64,000 bases of DNA from Symsagittifera roscoffensis (taxonomy: Eukaryota; Xenacoelomorpha; Acoela; Convolutidae), in assembly GCF_963678635.1 (NCBI RefSeq), contig NC_087070.1, positions 23,607,419-23,671,418 on the forward strand. Reading direction: 5' to 3'. Of this stretch, positions 53,854 through 64,000 are shown piece after piece. Both the position numbers and the translations under genes were made by a program. The stretch's first letter is position 1. Each line of letters begins with the position of its first letter. A model generated the notes under the pieces. That model saw nothing but the letters and a program-made list of their open reading frames with translations, was not told where the DNA came from and ran no database searches.

Positions 53854-54360
53854 TAACTCTGATCAGTTTCTGTGAAAAAATTTAGATAAAGTTTTATATA
53901 ACTATTGTCCAAAATGTTCCTTAAAAATTGGCGTTTTAATAGTAAATTTTGAATTAGCCCTTAAATTTGTACATAGGTGTACATGCAAAAAAAGTGATTT
54001 CATCAAGACAAATGTTTTCTTCAACCTAACAACTTTTTGATATCCGACTGTTTCTGATCTTTTACGCTGTTCCAAACAAACAAACAAATGAAGAGGATTG
54101 AACCTGGTTTTTCTGACATAGAAAAAACTGTTACGTCGTGGTAAGAGATTATTTGAAATCGAACTCGGCTCAGTAAAAACTTTCGTCTAATTTAAAGTTG
54201 CCTAAAAATCAAGTGCTGAGAAAAAACATTGAATCAAGCGTTCTAAGTCTAATGAACGGTTCTCTGCCATAAATTTTTTAATAATGTTCTTTAACCTAAC
54301 TTTTTAAATGTTCTTTCTCTCACCTGAAAAATAGCGACCCTTAAATTAAAAGTTTAAAAA
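52778..54360. repeat. Long diverged repeat, copy 3, with GA microsatellite
   Basis: The stretch 53200-54360 is related to 38036-39730 (see the shared blocks there), partly with inverted segments such as TTTTGCATCGTAGAG at 53595. A GA dinucleotide run with one interruption lies at 53809-53853. No coding capacity is recognised. Confidence 0.55.
53809..53853. repeat. (GA)n microsatellite
   Basis: About 45 bp of GA repeats with a single AAAG interruption. Confidence 0.95.
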
Positions 54361-57240
54361 TCATAATGTGACATTTTAAATTTTTCAATTTAAGACGTTC
54401 AATAAAATCTCAAATTTTATCGAATCGAATTATTTTTCGAAAAAGATTTTAATGGTATCAATAACATCAAGATTTTCGAAAAACACAATTTTAATGGTAT
54501 CAATAACATCAAGATTTCTCTTTAAAGCAAATTTAAACAGTGTTGTCAATGCGCCACCTCGGTTTTTTTGCACTGTATTTTGAAGAAAGCTGTATTGTTT
54601 TTGTTGCACTGTATTTTGTTGGTAGTTTTATAATGTCGTTTGAATCACGACTGAAAGTACTTTATTATTACTTATCCCTCAACCCAAAACAATAAGTATT
54701 TGTGGTACCTGATTTTGTATGAAAAAAAAACAAAAGTACACCTAAATACAAAATTCTTCTCCATATTCAATGGCCGGAACAATTAAAATTCAATTTTAAT
54801 TGTAACCATACAGTTAATAACTGGCTGATTTTAGTACATGCTTTCAGAACATTTTCATCTTAGAGTGCGTGGGTGTTAAGGACTTTACAATTCAGACTGG
54901 AGGCAGAGGCTGCTATGTTGCCAATTCGGTCATTCAGAGAATAGAGAACAGCATGATCTTCAAGCCGTTAGTTCGTTTTTTTGTTGTTGACAGTTTGGTT
55001 CCTCCGATTTGATGTTTAAGCTAAGACTTTCACTCGTCACAAAAAAATCATCTACTAAAAGTATCCGTCAAGACTTATCGGAGAAAATTGAGTCAAGTTC
55101 CGAAAATTTTACAGATATTTGAAGTACATTTATAGTTGTGGGGATTTTTGTGTTGTTTGAGGAATAATGGGGGAATTCTGTTTGGGGGCTAATTTTGATA
55201 TTCAGAAATTGTTATAAAACTGCTGTTGCTGTGCAATGTTGTCGTGGGAGTTGATTTTTTTCTAATGTTGCTGGTAATATTTTGAACAGCTTAAAACAGA
55301 GAAAATTAAATTAAAGAGCAGTTAATTAAAATATTAAATTAGCTTATTAAAATACTTTTTTGAAATCTTCGAATTGTTTTCGGCACTCTTTGGATGACTT
55401 CGAGGAAAAATTGCATTGATCTCTCAAAGCTAGAATGGATTAACCCAGATGTACTTTTTTCTAAACATAGGACTAATCAGCAAGAATGTAAAAAAATCGG
55501 AACTTGTTCAAAAATTGGAAATAGTACAAAATGGAATCTCTAAAAGTTTTGGAAATTCAAATTTTGTTACTACTACCTATCCAGAACAAAAAAACGACCG
55601 CAAAATTTTGAATTTCCCTGCTGTCGGAAAAAGGCCACAGATGTGACCTCATAAAAAAAATAATAGATCTCAATTTTCTTTCATCTGGCCGACAAAAATG
55701 TCATTTTTGTAAATAAAATACCGTTTCTTAAATTGAAACAATTTGCGCAAAAAGTTGGAGGTTATAACCCTCCTAAACATAGTTGGGCGACAAAAAAGTC
55801 TTCTAATTCTGTATCATTTATTGAGCCGGTGGTCCTGGTATATCTTTGATTGACCAGAAAAAGCCAAAAAAAAATCCGTTTATGTTGTGACATTTTAGGC
55901 CCGACTTTCAAAATAGTTTGCACCGAAATAACTCAGCTACAAAATGAAAAAGTTCTATGCACGGGATTTTTGTGAACATTAATCGAATATATTATCATTT
56001 TTTAGTCAAAATCCATAAAATACAAAAATAATTGATCATAACCCATCAAAAATGAATTATAACATAAACTTTTTTTACAATATAATTCATTATGAATAGA
56101 TTATAATGTGTTTTTTGAGAAAATTTTGTGAGTTTCGCATTTTTCTCAAAACATATTTTTTTTTCTGTTGCCTGCAGGTGCTATATATTATGTTCCTTAA
56201 ACTTTTTTTTCACATAAGTTTTTGTTTAGTTGAGTTTTCTCTATTTTTTTTCAGCTTTACGTAAACTCCAACACCTCTTTTAAAAATCCCTTCCGCAATT
56301 ATCCCCCCCCCCCATCCATTGCCACTCCTCAGTTAACCAACTTTCTCAGTTTTTATCCGCCTCCCGTCAACTGAACGTGGACGGGGTGGACAATTTTGGG
56401 GGTGGAACATGAAACTTGGAGGGGTAAAGTGTAGCTTGGGGGATTGGGATTGAGGGTAATTTTTTCTCAACATAAGGGTGGGCGTAACCGCCCTACAAAA
56501 ATTGTCTCGGATCGATTTCATATCGATTTCAAATCAATCAAATTCAGTTGACAATTTACATTTTGGGATTTGAAAAGGAATTTAAATTGATTTAAATCGA
56601 TCTTTCTCAAAAATTTTGGATCAGTTAAGTATCCAAAAACTCGAGTTAAATCGATTTGGATGGACTTTTCGACTCACTAAAATTCATCCGAATATCACTT
56701 AAATCCATCTGAACCTTATGAACTCGGTATATTGAATGGGGGGTTGACTGAAAAAGAGCCATTTTTCCTTATTTACGATCATTTCCATAGAACTCCTGTG
56801 CGTGTTCCCTAATTTCAAAAGTTAGTTCGTTTTGTGCTCTGTTTTTTGCACTTTTCTGGCCTATTTTTTCCTATATGTTTTTTCTTTTTGCTATTCAATT
56901 CTTTTTTATATCTTTCAATTTAACTTGCCTAAAGGAAAAAAACCACTGTAAAGTCACAAAAAAAGAAAAATTGTCGTTTGTTATATACAGTTATACGAAA
57001 ATTTTTATTACAAAAAATTCTTGATATCTGCAGAGTTCTATTGTATTTATCTTCAAATTTCAAAAAATGACTGTACTCGAGAAATTTATCATCACGAAAC
57101 CAAAATCTGGACTGGATAAGCACAAAGTTTTGTGTCTGTATGTTTCTGGATTCCAAAAACTAATATATGAATATGTTCACAATTTTATTTGGATTCCACT
57201 TAGAAAACTTTCGTGGATCACAAATAACTGTAACGTAATT
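54361..57240. other. AT-rich intergenic DNA
   Basis: No gene is recognised. There is a direct repeat at 54470-54530 (TAATGGTATCAATAACATCAAGATTT twice, partly), ATTATAATGAAT-type runs at 56030-56110, a C run near 56305, and ATCGATTT-rich sequence at 56515-56660. Confidence 0.55.
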
Positions 57241-57350
57241 TTTGTCGGCATATTTGTTGTGTCGCGGATTCCGCAAGAAGCAAACTCAATTAATTGTTCT
57301 GGTTTCCGCTACTTTAACTGATTCGGTAAGTGGAATTCGCACATGTAAAA

Positions 57351-57379
57351 GGAATCCGCAAACTAAAAGTGGTTTTCGA
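57351..57379 (+). repeat. Short inverted family, left member
   Basis: GGAATCCGCAAACTAAAAGTGGTTTTCG is matched, in inverted orientation, by 59804-59833. Both sit in GGATTCCGC-rich surroundings (57263 and 59785-59935), so they are likely ends or members of one repeat family. The 2.4 kb between has no recognised gene. Confidence 0.5.
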
Positions 57380-57684
57380 ATTTTGTTTGTGACTGAGGTT
57401 GCATATGAACAGTTAAAAGCTAGCGCTGGAATTCTTATTTAGCAATGAGGAATTGAAAAGCAAGACTTAACCATAGTCAGCGGAATGTACGCTAAGTCTT
57501 GAAATACTGGTTAATTATATCGGTGAGTACCATTTACAGTATTTGGTATACATATCCCAGCAAATGTTTTTTGGGATCATAGTTTTAGAAGCATATCACC
57601 AAATAAACTCATTATTTGGAGTCATTACAACATATCGCTGAATTATGTCAGTATTTAGCGTTACATTGATCCCCAAAAATGGCC

Positions 57685-57715
57685 AGTATTTGGGATTTGA
57701 CCAATCCCAAATACT
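57685..57715. repeat. Perfect 13 bp hairpin
   Basis: AGTATTTGGGATT and AATCCCAAATACT are separated by TGACC. Related words (TATTTGG, CCAAATA) recur within 200 bp upstream, which suggests a decayed inverted-repeat element. Confidence 0.8.
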
Positions 57716-59780
57716 CCTCTAGCAGATTCCTATTCTTGTGAAGAATTGGAATTGAATCAAGAGAGCAATATTGAAATCAAATCTTGAAGGCAATTTACTG
57801 CCTGAGCAAATGATGCTACATCTTTCTCAGTAGCTAACTCAAAATTCTTAAACGAGTTTAGTGCTCTAAATGTCTTATTCTGAAGGAACCTGATTATTTC
57901 AAAATGACCACTCTGACATAGTAGAATTTTTTTTTGTGGAGAGTATAATTTATAACAACAAACGTCATTTTAAATTGCATAACTATGAAGATATGAGATT
58001 GAAGAAATCGAAAAATAAATTGTTTTTGCTGAAAATTAATTCGATAGAAATGGTATTTGGAACCACGCATGGAGACCGATTTGGTGTAGAAATCAATGCC
58101 TTATTCCTTCGGCCAACCTGCCTTAAAAACACCATAACTTTAGCAATATTAAACGAACGATATCTTCAATACTTTTGATTCAGTGACCTCCTTTCACAGT
58201 GGCATATAAACATTAGCTATAACGACTAATGAGTTAGCTATCGAATTAGATGAAAGCGAAGTTGAGCAAACAAAAGAATAAAATCAGAAAAGTGGAGAAT
58301 GGAGAAATTAGAAAGATTGGTACAATTAACAGCACATGTATGATAGAGGAATCTTGTTTTGTCAGGTTGTTGTTCAGAGAAAACTCATATCCGCCTCTAA
58401 AAAATTGTCCCATCTTAAGTAACGTCTGATGTAAAATATTGGTCAAAGCTTGCCAGAGTGTTTGTTGGGGAAGATCACGGGATCTGTGATCCCAATTTTT
58501 TTTTTTTGCAAAACAATCTTTTTTTTGCGAAAACCAAGATTTCAGTTTTTTTTTGCTGTTCAGTGGGGGGTTGATTTCCACCACAGTTTTGTATCATGGC
58601 ATCATAACTTTTTTAAAATTCAATGATTGCTATAGGTAATATCTTGTGTTTAAGAAAACGCGAAAAAGTTGGAAAAAAAAGAAAAATTCATCATCTGGAA
58701 TGTCGTGAAAACGAGGTCCACTCTGGCCTGTTTTTTAGGAATTGTTTTAGATTTTTTCATTTTTAAAAACTCTTGTGATGTCAAACTTTTACTTATAACC
58801 AAGAAACAAAATTTTTAAATTTAAATCAGAGTTTAAAATTTGGTGTTTGATAAATGCAGTTTTTGATACGTGGTTGTTTTTCAGAGTGTCCTAAAAGTTT
58901 TTGTGGTACTTTTTTTATTCAATTTTCAGGGTCTTGAGAGTATTTTTTGTTACGGATGATTTTTTTTGCATAGATCAAATATGCATGCAATTGGATTTAG
59001 TCAATACCTGAAAATTTGTCAAATTTTCTTTATTTGTTTCATAAGTGACATCCTTCCTTGAATAAAAACCGAATTGTTTCTCAAATTTTAAAAAAATGTT
59101 TTCTAGTTGTGTGCACTTTTGAGTCAGCATAAATTTTACGCATGAGCTTGCATATGTTTTGATAAGATTGTCGTTTCAATCGAAACCTACTTTTAACATT
59201 TTTGTTATCTTGTTAATATCGGCTCTTTGCTATATCTTTTAGAACTTTGCGGTGGACAGGCTCGTGAGTGAAATCTAACGAATACACGCGCTTGTCAATG
59301 GATTAGTACAATGGGCCGTTTGGTATTTTCGTACTTGAAAATTTTGCAATTTTTAGGGCAAATTTGTAATTTTTACGTGACTGTACTGTGTTCAAATACA
59401 TTTCTGGCTTGTGGTAACACAACAGACATTTTCCGTGCCGTTTCTTAAACTCAAGAATGGTTTAGCTGCTATTTAGATGACGTCATGGAGAATGAACTAC
59501 TTGAACTCTTTTGTTTTTTTTTGACTGTTTGCTTTTATTTGAGCTTTTCAATTAGGCCGTTTTCTAATTTGCCATTTTCTTTTTTCTGTATCCAGTACGT
59601 GTTATGGTTTGAAACTTATGCCGGCCCGTCAAAATTGCTCATAGGGTGCGAACTATCTATTTTAAGTAATTTGTTTATAGACAGTAAAATATCTATTAAA
59701 AAATGAGTAATTTGAGTTGCTGGTGATCAACTAGTAATTAGGAGGAAAATTTTTAAACGCTGCTACATATATACAGATAA
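57716..59780. other. AT-rich intergenic DNA
   Basis: No gene can be supported. An 80-codon frame at 57936-58178 and a 112-codon minus frame at 58246-58584 have no recognisable motif and no splice or length argument in their favour. Confidence 0.45.
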
Positions 59781-59803
59781 GTGAATGGAATCCGCAAATA
59801 GTT

Positions 59804-59833
59804 TGCGAAAACCACTTACAGTTTGTGGATTCC
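59804..59833 (-). repeat. Short inverted family, right member
   Basis: GCGAAAACCACTTACAGTTTG is the reverse complement partner of 57351-57379 with a few differences. Confidence 0.5.
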
Positions 59834-59895
59834 GCCACAGCTCAATTTAACTATACACACGTCTTGTTATTTGTATGTGAATTTCACAAACTGTT

Positions 59896-60155
59896 CCTGA
59901 TTCCGCAAATGCGTTCGCGGATTCCTCAAATTCGCCCAGTGTTGGAGCAATTTTGAGTGTTACAGTCTTTTAGACGTTTGTTTGGGTAATCCAAAACAGC
60001 AAAGAAGACCAAAGAAAAATAGCAACGTTGCGGATTTTGAGACAAATCTGATTTTTGCCCGTTGCGCAAGCCGCTATCAATGCCTAGAAAGCACAGTTTG
60101 GCCTCGTAATTATTCGTCATTCATTTCGTTTTTTCTTTTGACGTTAAGATTTGAT
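59896..60155 (+). CDS. Possible upstream exon of the 60317 gene
   Basis: An open stretch of about 85 codons with coding-like, Cys-containing composition (NFECYSLLDVCLGNPKQQ, later ARCASRYQCLESTVWPRNY). It is not AT-driven like its surroundings. Its best donor to match the phase of the next exon would be near 60142, which is not strong. It may be an exon of the gene that continues at 60317, or a separate relic. Confidence 0.3.
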
Positions 60156-60316
60156 TTTTGATTCGTTTTTTTTGACGTTAAGAACAGAAGTTTTTCATAT
60201 TCATTTAAACATTTTAATTAAATAAGTTCGAGTAAATCTTAAATATTCCCAGAATTGAATAAGATTTAAAATAAATCTTTACCTATTATTTTGCATCCAA
60301 ATTGCTACTGTTTCAG

Positions 60317-60981
60317 CAACAATTTTATGCTAGCCCGAATCGCTATGACTCTTGATTATGGAAAAAACAACTCTTACTTCTCATCCTATGGTCGAGGTTT
60401 ATTCAGAGTTACCCCACTAATGTTTACAAATGCAGGCAACGCAGCTAACTTTCTCGGTCTGTCTGAAGTGATACGGAAACATTTTTGTTTTGAAATTGAA
60501 AACTTACGTTACGAAGATATGGATGAGCCAATGAAAGCAGGAGTAGCCGTGATGTTATTACTTGAGGTAAGCTTCTGTCTGTAACTGCTATAAACAAAAA
60601 TTACCAGGTAGCTCGACTTTCACAAAAAGCTACCAAAGTTAAACTTCAAATTGCTGCAAATGATGCTGTGATTTTACAAAACCTTGGTATGTTACCTTAT
60701 TTTCTGATTTACGCCACTTTTTATAAAAAAAATTTATGCTTTCAGCCAAATTTGAAAACATAATTTTCCAAATAGTGCCTAAAAACGCTACTTTTGGCAT
60801 GTTTTTTTTTTCAAAGTTGTGCCTGCGGCGCAGAAATTTTGGACAAAACAAGGTCTTTAATGCTTTGGGAGAGCTCGGAAAATTAATTTGGTCGACCGAA
60901 ACAAAAAGCCGACAAAATTTGGTCGACAAACAAAAGCCGACAATAAGCCGACCAGTCATTCAAGAACTAAGACTTGTTTAG
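60317..60981 (+). CDS. Candidate gene with tiny introns; possible lysozyme/GH19-like fold
   Basis: Three exons are proposed: 60317-60566 (acceptor GTTTCAG, donor GAG|GTAAGC), 60608-60686 (acceptor TTACCAG, donor CTTG|GTATGT) and 60746-60981 (acceptor CTTTCAG). The introns are 41 and 59 bp and the frame is kept. The first two exons are clearly coding in character: MLARIAMTLDYGKNNSYF, then SYGRGLFRVTPLMFTNAG, NAANFLGL, and AGVAVMLLLEVARLSQKA. The YGRGLFRVT....NAG..LGL pattern is reminiscent of GH19 chitinase or endolysin sequences (YGRG.IQLT...NY..AG..LG), but the catalytic Glu expected after the preceding IAH is not evident. Exon 3 is weaker and may be partly non-coding. The 5' end is incomplete. 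Function remains open. Confidence 0.45.
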
Positions 60982-62327
60982 CCCTCGGCTTGTTTCGCTC
61001 CTCTTAATTGATTTTAGTGGCAGATATCACCACTTCGTGCTTTGCATCCTCATTTTTTTTTGCTTATCATTCCTTTTCTTTGCTAAGCGTGTCGTTTTTT
61101 ATTATAACATTCAAAAAGTTCTCTCAAAGCGGCCAAGCAGTGGGCAGAAAACGTCGGGGCTTCGCACCAGTAGCCACCAGTTGTTTCAGAAACAGTTTGC
61201 ATCGCTGACAGACAAGAACACAAAGCATATCATCGCAATTTATTTTTGTTTGTTGAGGCGAAACAGGTGACGGGCGTTTTGTGCCAATCTTTTTAGGCTT
61301 ATGCAGGGCTGAAAATAAAAAAGAATCATTAGATATGCTTTGATAAACAGCGCTTGCTATAGAACCATAAAAGTTGTTTTCTACTCTAACCGCTTTTCTG
61401 CAAAATGTACAAACTGAAACAGATGAAAAATAGATAAGTACTGTGCATATAATATAAGGTACACTATGAAGGAGAAGTCGTCATCCATGGAGGACCACTG
61501 GGTATAAATCGCAATAGTAACTATGTAAAAACTCATTAGCAATAGCCACCATTTAATAATCCTAATTCTGACCATTTTTTTACAACAGATTTCCCCAGGA
61601 AAATTATTGAATACTCCCACTGAACGTTGTGTGGTTACATGTTTGGTACGGGAGCGGATTGGCTATTGTTTTTCACAGCTTATTTTTAATTTTGCTTAAT
61701 TCTACTCAAAATTTGATCCAAAGCTTAAATGCGTACACAAAAAAAGTAAACTGAAAAATTTTCAGCTGAAAAACAAAATATGCGGTTTCAAAATTAATTT
61801 GAACAAAATATCACACTTAAACACACAAAATACGTGATAACATAAGTAAAATGTCGGTACACGCCAATCCCTTATTAAATAACCGAATTTGATTCAGTGT
61901 GCAAAAAATAAATTATTTTTGTGTGTGATTTAAATTTTTTGTCGATTCTTTGAACGTGATTTTTTTTGCATCTTCAACCGCTTGATCATTGTAAACCAAA
62001 TTGATGAAGTGCGACGAATTAATCTCATCAGAAGTACTGGCTCCAGATCGTTAATATCTCCTCTTTTTAATCACTCATGTTTGTTTCCGCTGCCCGATCA
62101 AGGCCGCGATCTGGAGTTTGCAAATTGCTAATGGCCTGGTTTGTGAATCAACTGTTGAAACAAACAATTTTGTTGCAGGCTTTCAGCAGCTATATTATCC
62201 TCAAAGTAAACAATCACCAATTTCCGGATGGTCCCAATTGAATGTTAGCGAGCTCATCAGACGCTCTTGCTGGAAAATTGTCACAGTCCCAAGACACTGA
62301 TTACTGACAGTCTTCAAAAATCTGTAT
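60982..62327. other. Intergenic DNA without supported gene
   Basis: A less AT-rich patch at 61120-61270 and a 60-codon frame at 62118-62300 (with a TTGTTGCAG acceptor-like site inside) hint at former coding sequence, but I could not build a model. A 65-codon minus frame at 61381-61575 has two hydrophobic stretches and no family. Confidence 0.4.
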
Positions 62328-62626
62328 TCAATAATTTAAATCGTCCTCATCTGTTGAGTCCAAATTTACAGCGGCAGCGTTGTCATCACTATCAAAAATG
62401 CCAAACTACATGATTTTCGATAACTTGTTCGCCGTACGTAAGTGTCTTCTGACCCTCTTCGAGGATGTAGCACTTGACGTCAAAAACTGATAACGAAGTT
62501 TCATCGAAATTTTCAGATTGTGAAACTTGGATGCGATTCGACTGTTTTCAGTTTTGAACTAGAGTTCCTAATGTCCCTAATCTTCTGCTCGGCTTTGATA
62601 CCCTTTTGGCCGATAGTTTTATGCAT
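62328..62626 (-). pseudogene. Broken small coding sequence, about 100 codons
   Basis: On the minus strand an ATG at 62626 opens MHKTIGQKGIKAEQKIRDIR and runs about 37 codons. After a one-base shift the next frame continues with ENFDETSLSVFDVKCYILEE and GEQVIENHVV. After a second shift it ends with FDSDDNAAAVNLDSTDED and a TGA at 62328. All three pieces have normal protein composition in an AT-rich setting, and they follow each other without gaps, so I read them as one gene with two frameshifts. The acidic C-terminus is notable. The family is not recognised. Sequencing error is an alternative explanation for the shifts. Confidence 0.5.
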
Positions 62627-64000
62627 TCTTAATAAATAATTATATAATTTTTAATCCATTCAATGATGAAGAAAACTGTGTAGTGAAAAAAAATGCAATT
62701 CGAATCTATGTTTTCTATGTTTCATTCATCATAAAGAACTGAAGTTCAGGTGGAAAAAAAGAATTGAAGGTCAGGTGTGACTTTAAAAATCCCTAAAAAA
62801 GCCTCAAAAAAACTACTTGTCAAAAATATTTCACGGACACAACAACAATTTTTTTTCATTAAAAATTTTGGAAGTTTCCGTGGATAGAAAAAACTTTCGT
62901 TTCAACAAAAACTTCCGAGCAAAAAATTTTTTTTCTTTTAACACAAAAAGTTCCCCCGAGTAAAATTTGCTTATAAAAAACTTTACCCAGCAAAAAATCA
63001 AATTTTTTCAATCGAAAAATGAAATTAAAAAGCAAATTTTTAGACAAAATGAATATCTATCAACAAAAAAGAATTGTTAGAAGAAAAGTTAATCCACCCG
63101 CAAAAATATGCCAAGTGAAAGTGACTACGTCTGGACAAAATTAAAAAAGCTTGGGTTTGAGGGATATAAACTCGGATATTATGTCCCCAGGAAACTAATC
63201 CTTGATTTTTGAAATGACCGAACTGTTTTTCGGTAAGAGAGATGGTGCTTTTAGGCTTTTATGCATGTTCATTTTTTTGGCAATTTTTTTCTTGACAGTT
63301 AAAAATTTTTCTTTCGTTTTGTTGCACAAGACTGTCGCATTACAGAAGCTGACCTTCAAACTTTGTTGTTTTCTATTGTAATAGAATTTGTACGAGTGAA
63401 AATTTGATAAATGCTCGCAAGGCAGCACGCTATTATCTAAGTGTATAAAAACTCATCCATTTGAAGGGCAATTGTTTATAATTTGTACAGATCCTCCTCG
63501 ATATTTCTTTCTGGCTTGTCGTCTACTTGTTTTGAGATTGAAGTATGGTTCCAACTATGCTTCTTGCTCAATCTTCAGCACACGGTGCATAGCCTAAGTT
63601 TCCGTCCCAGCCTAACATACAATTGCGGAGGTTTGTATTCAATTGTTCAGTTTGACTGCTCATGCAATGTCTGCAAAATTTTTTGGTCAAACAACTGAAT
63701 CTCTAGAGTTCTATTGAATTCTCATCTGTCTGTATAAATTAGTTTAATGGGGTTTCAAACACCCTCGGGCTACTCTTTTTTTGATGTGAGCTTAAGGGTT
63801 CTGTGATGCTTGTCATGTAATTATTCTGGGTACTCGGGGTCAGCTTCTAAAATAAATCAGTCGTATCGAATACTTGATTCAATATTATCTCGTCTTGTAG
63901 TTGTTCTTTCAGCTCAAAGTTACGGATTGTTTATATTTTGGTTGGCAAGACCTCATCATATAGGTTAACTGAATTCATTATCAGGCCACAAGTGCGAGGC
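62627..64000. other. AT-rich intergenic DNA to the window end
   Basis: No gene, RNA or mobile element can be supported. Long A-rich stretches lie at 62750-63110. Confidence 0.45.

Noticed and set aside
58246-58584. 112-codon minus frame
   Set aside because: It includes poly-T derived Lys runs and a hydrophobic end typical of chance frames in AT-rich DNA, and it has no recognisable domain.
61381-61575. 65-codon minus frame with two hydrophobic segments
   Set aside because: AT-rich DNA often yields such Phe/Leu/Ile/Tyr-rich frames; there is no splice or family support.

Overview
The window is nuclear DNA of an animal. It is AT-rich, has GT-AG introns, carries Ty3/gypsy-type and BEL/Pao LTR retrotransposons, and contains a gene for a ciliary coiled-coil protein that I recognise as DRC12/CCDC153. 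Two introns in one candidate gene are very short (41 and 59 bp). I cannot name the species; a small-intron marine invertebrate such as a larvacean would fit, but this is only an impression. There are few host genes; most of the window is retroelement sequence and old non-coding repeats.

Layout. 1-7650: relic A, a decayed gypsy-like element (RT/RNase H present twice in tandem, integrase, C-terminal extension), followed by a 1.46 kb stretch with decayed coding sequence of unknown origin. 7651-19590: element B, a second decayed gypsy-like element bounded by ~354-370 bp LTRs and a TCGAC target duplication. Its left LTR plus upstream flank (4875-8020) was duplicated in tandem as 8021-11156. Element B also contains two internal tandem duplications (1.0 kb in integrase, 0.68 kb in the integrase tail). 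Both A and B carry, between RNase H and integrase, an in-frame tandem peptide repeat of 27 residues (A) or 24 residues (B).

19596-25430: intergenic DNA with a composite inverted-repeat transposon (21936-22739, TTAG duplication), then a head-to-head pair of coiled-coil genes (minus 22845-23980, plus 24611-25403). The plus gene is DRC12; the minus gene looks like a diverged relative. 25490-40237: long AT-rich DNA without recognisable genes, containing a dispersed hairpin repeat family (about 0.5 kb units) and a 1.3 kb tandem repeat.

40238-47185: element C, a young gypsy-type element with identical 215 bp LTRs, an ACCTA target duplication and one long gag-pol frame. The first ATG lies across the LTR/primer-binding-site boundary, and one in-frame TAA stands after codon 59. 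48106-52772: a defective BEL/Pao element on the minus strand with 117 bp LTRs, a CTGAC duplication, a missing gag N-terminus and a deleted integrase core. 52778-64000: AT-rich repeats, a candidate gene at 60317-60981 with tiny introns (possible lysozyme/GH19-like fold, weak), and a broken small coding sequence on the minus strand at 62328-62626.

The host genes that can be recognised point to motile cilia. The retroelements show a clear series from young and nearly intact (C), through defective (BEL), to heavily decayed and internally duplicated (A, B).
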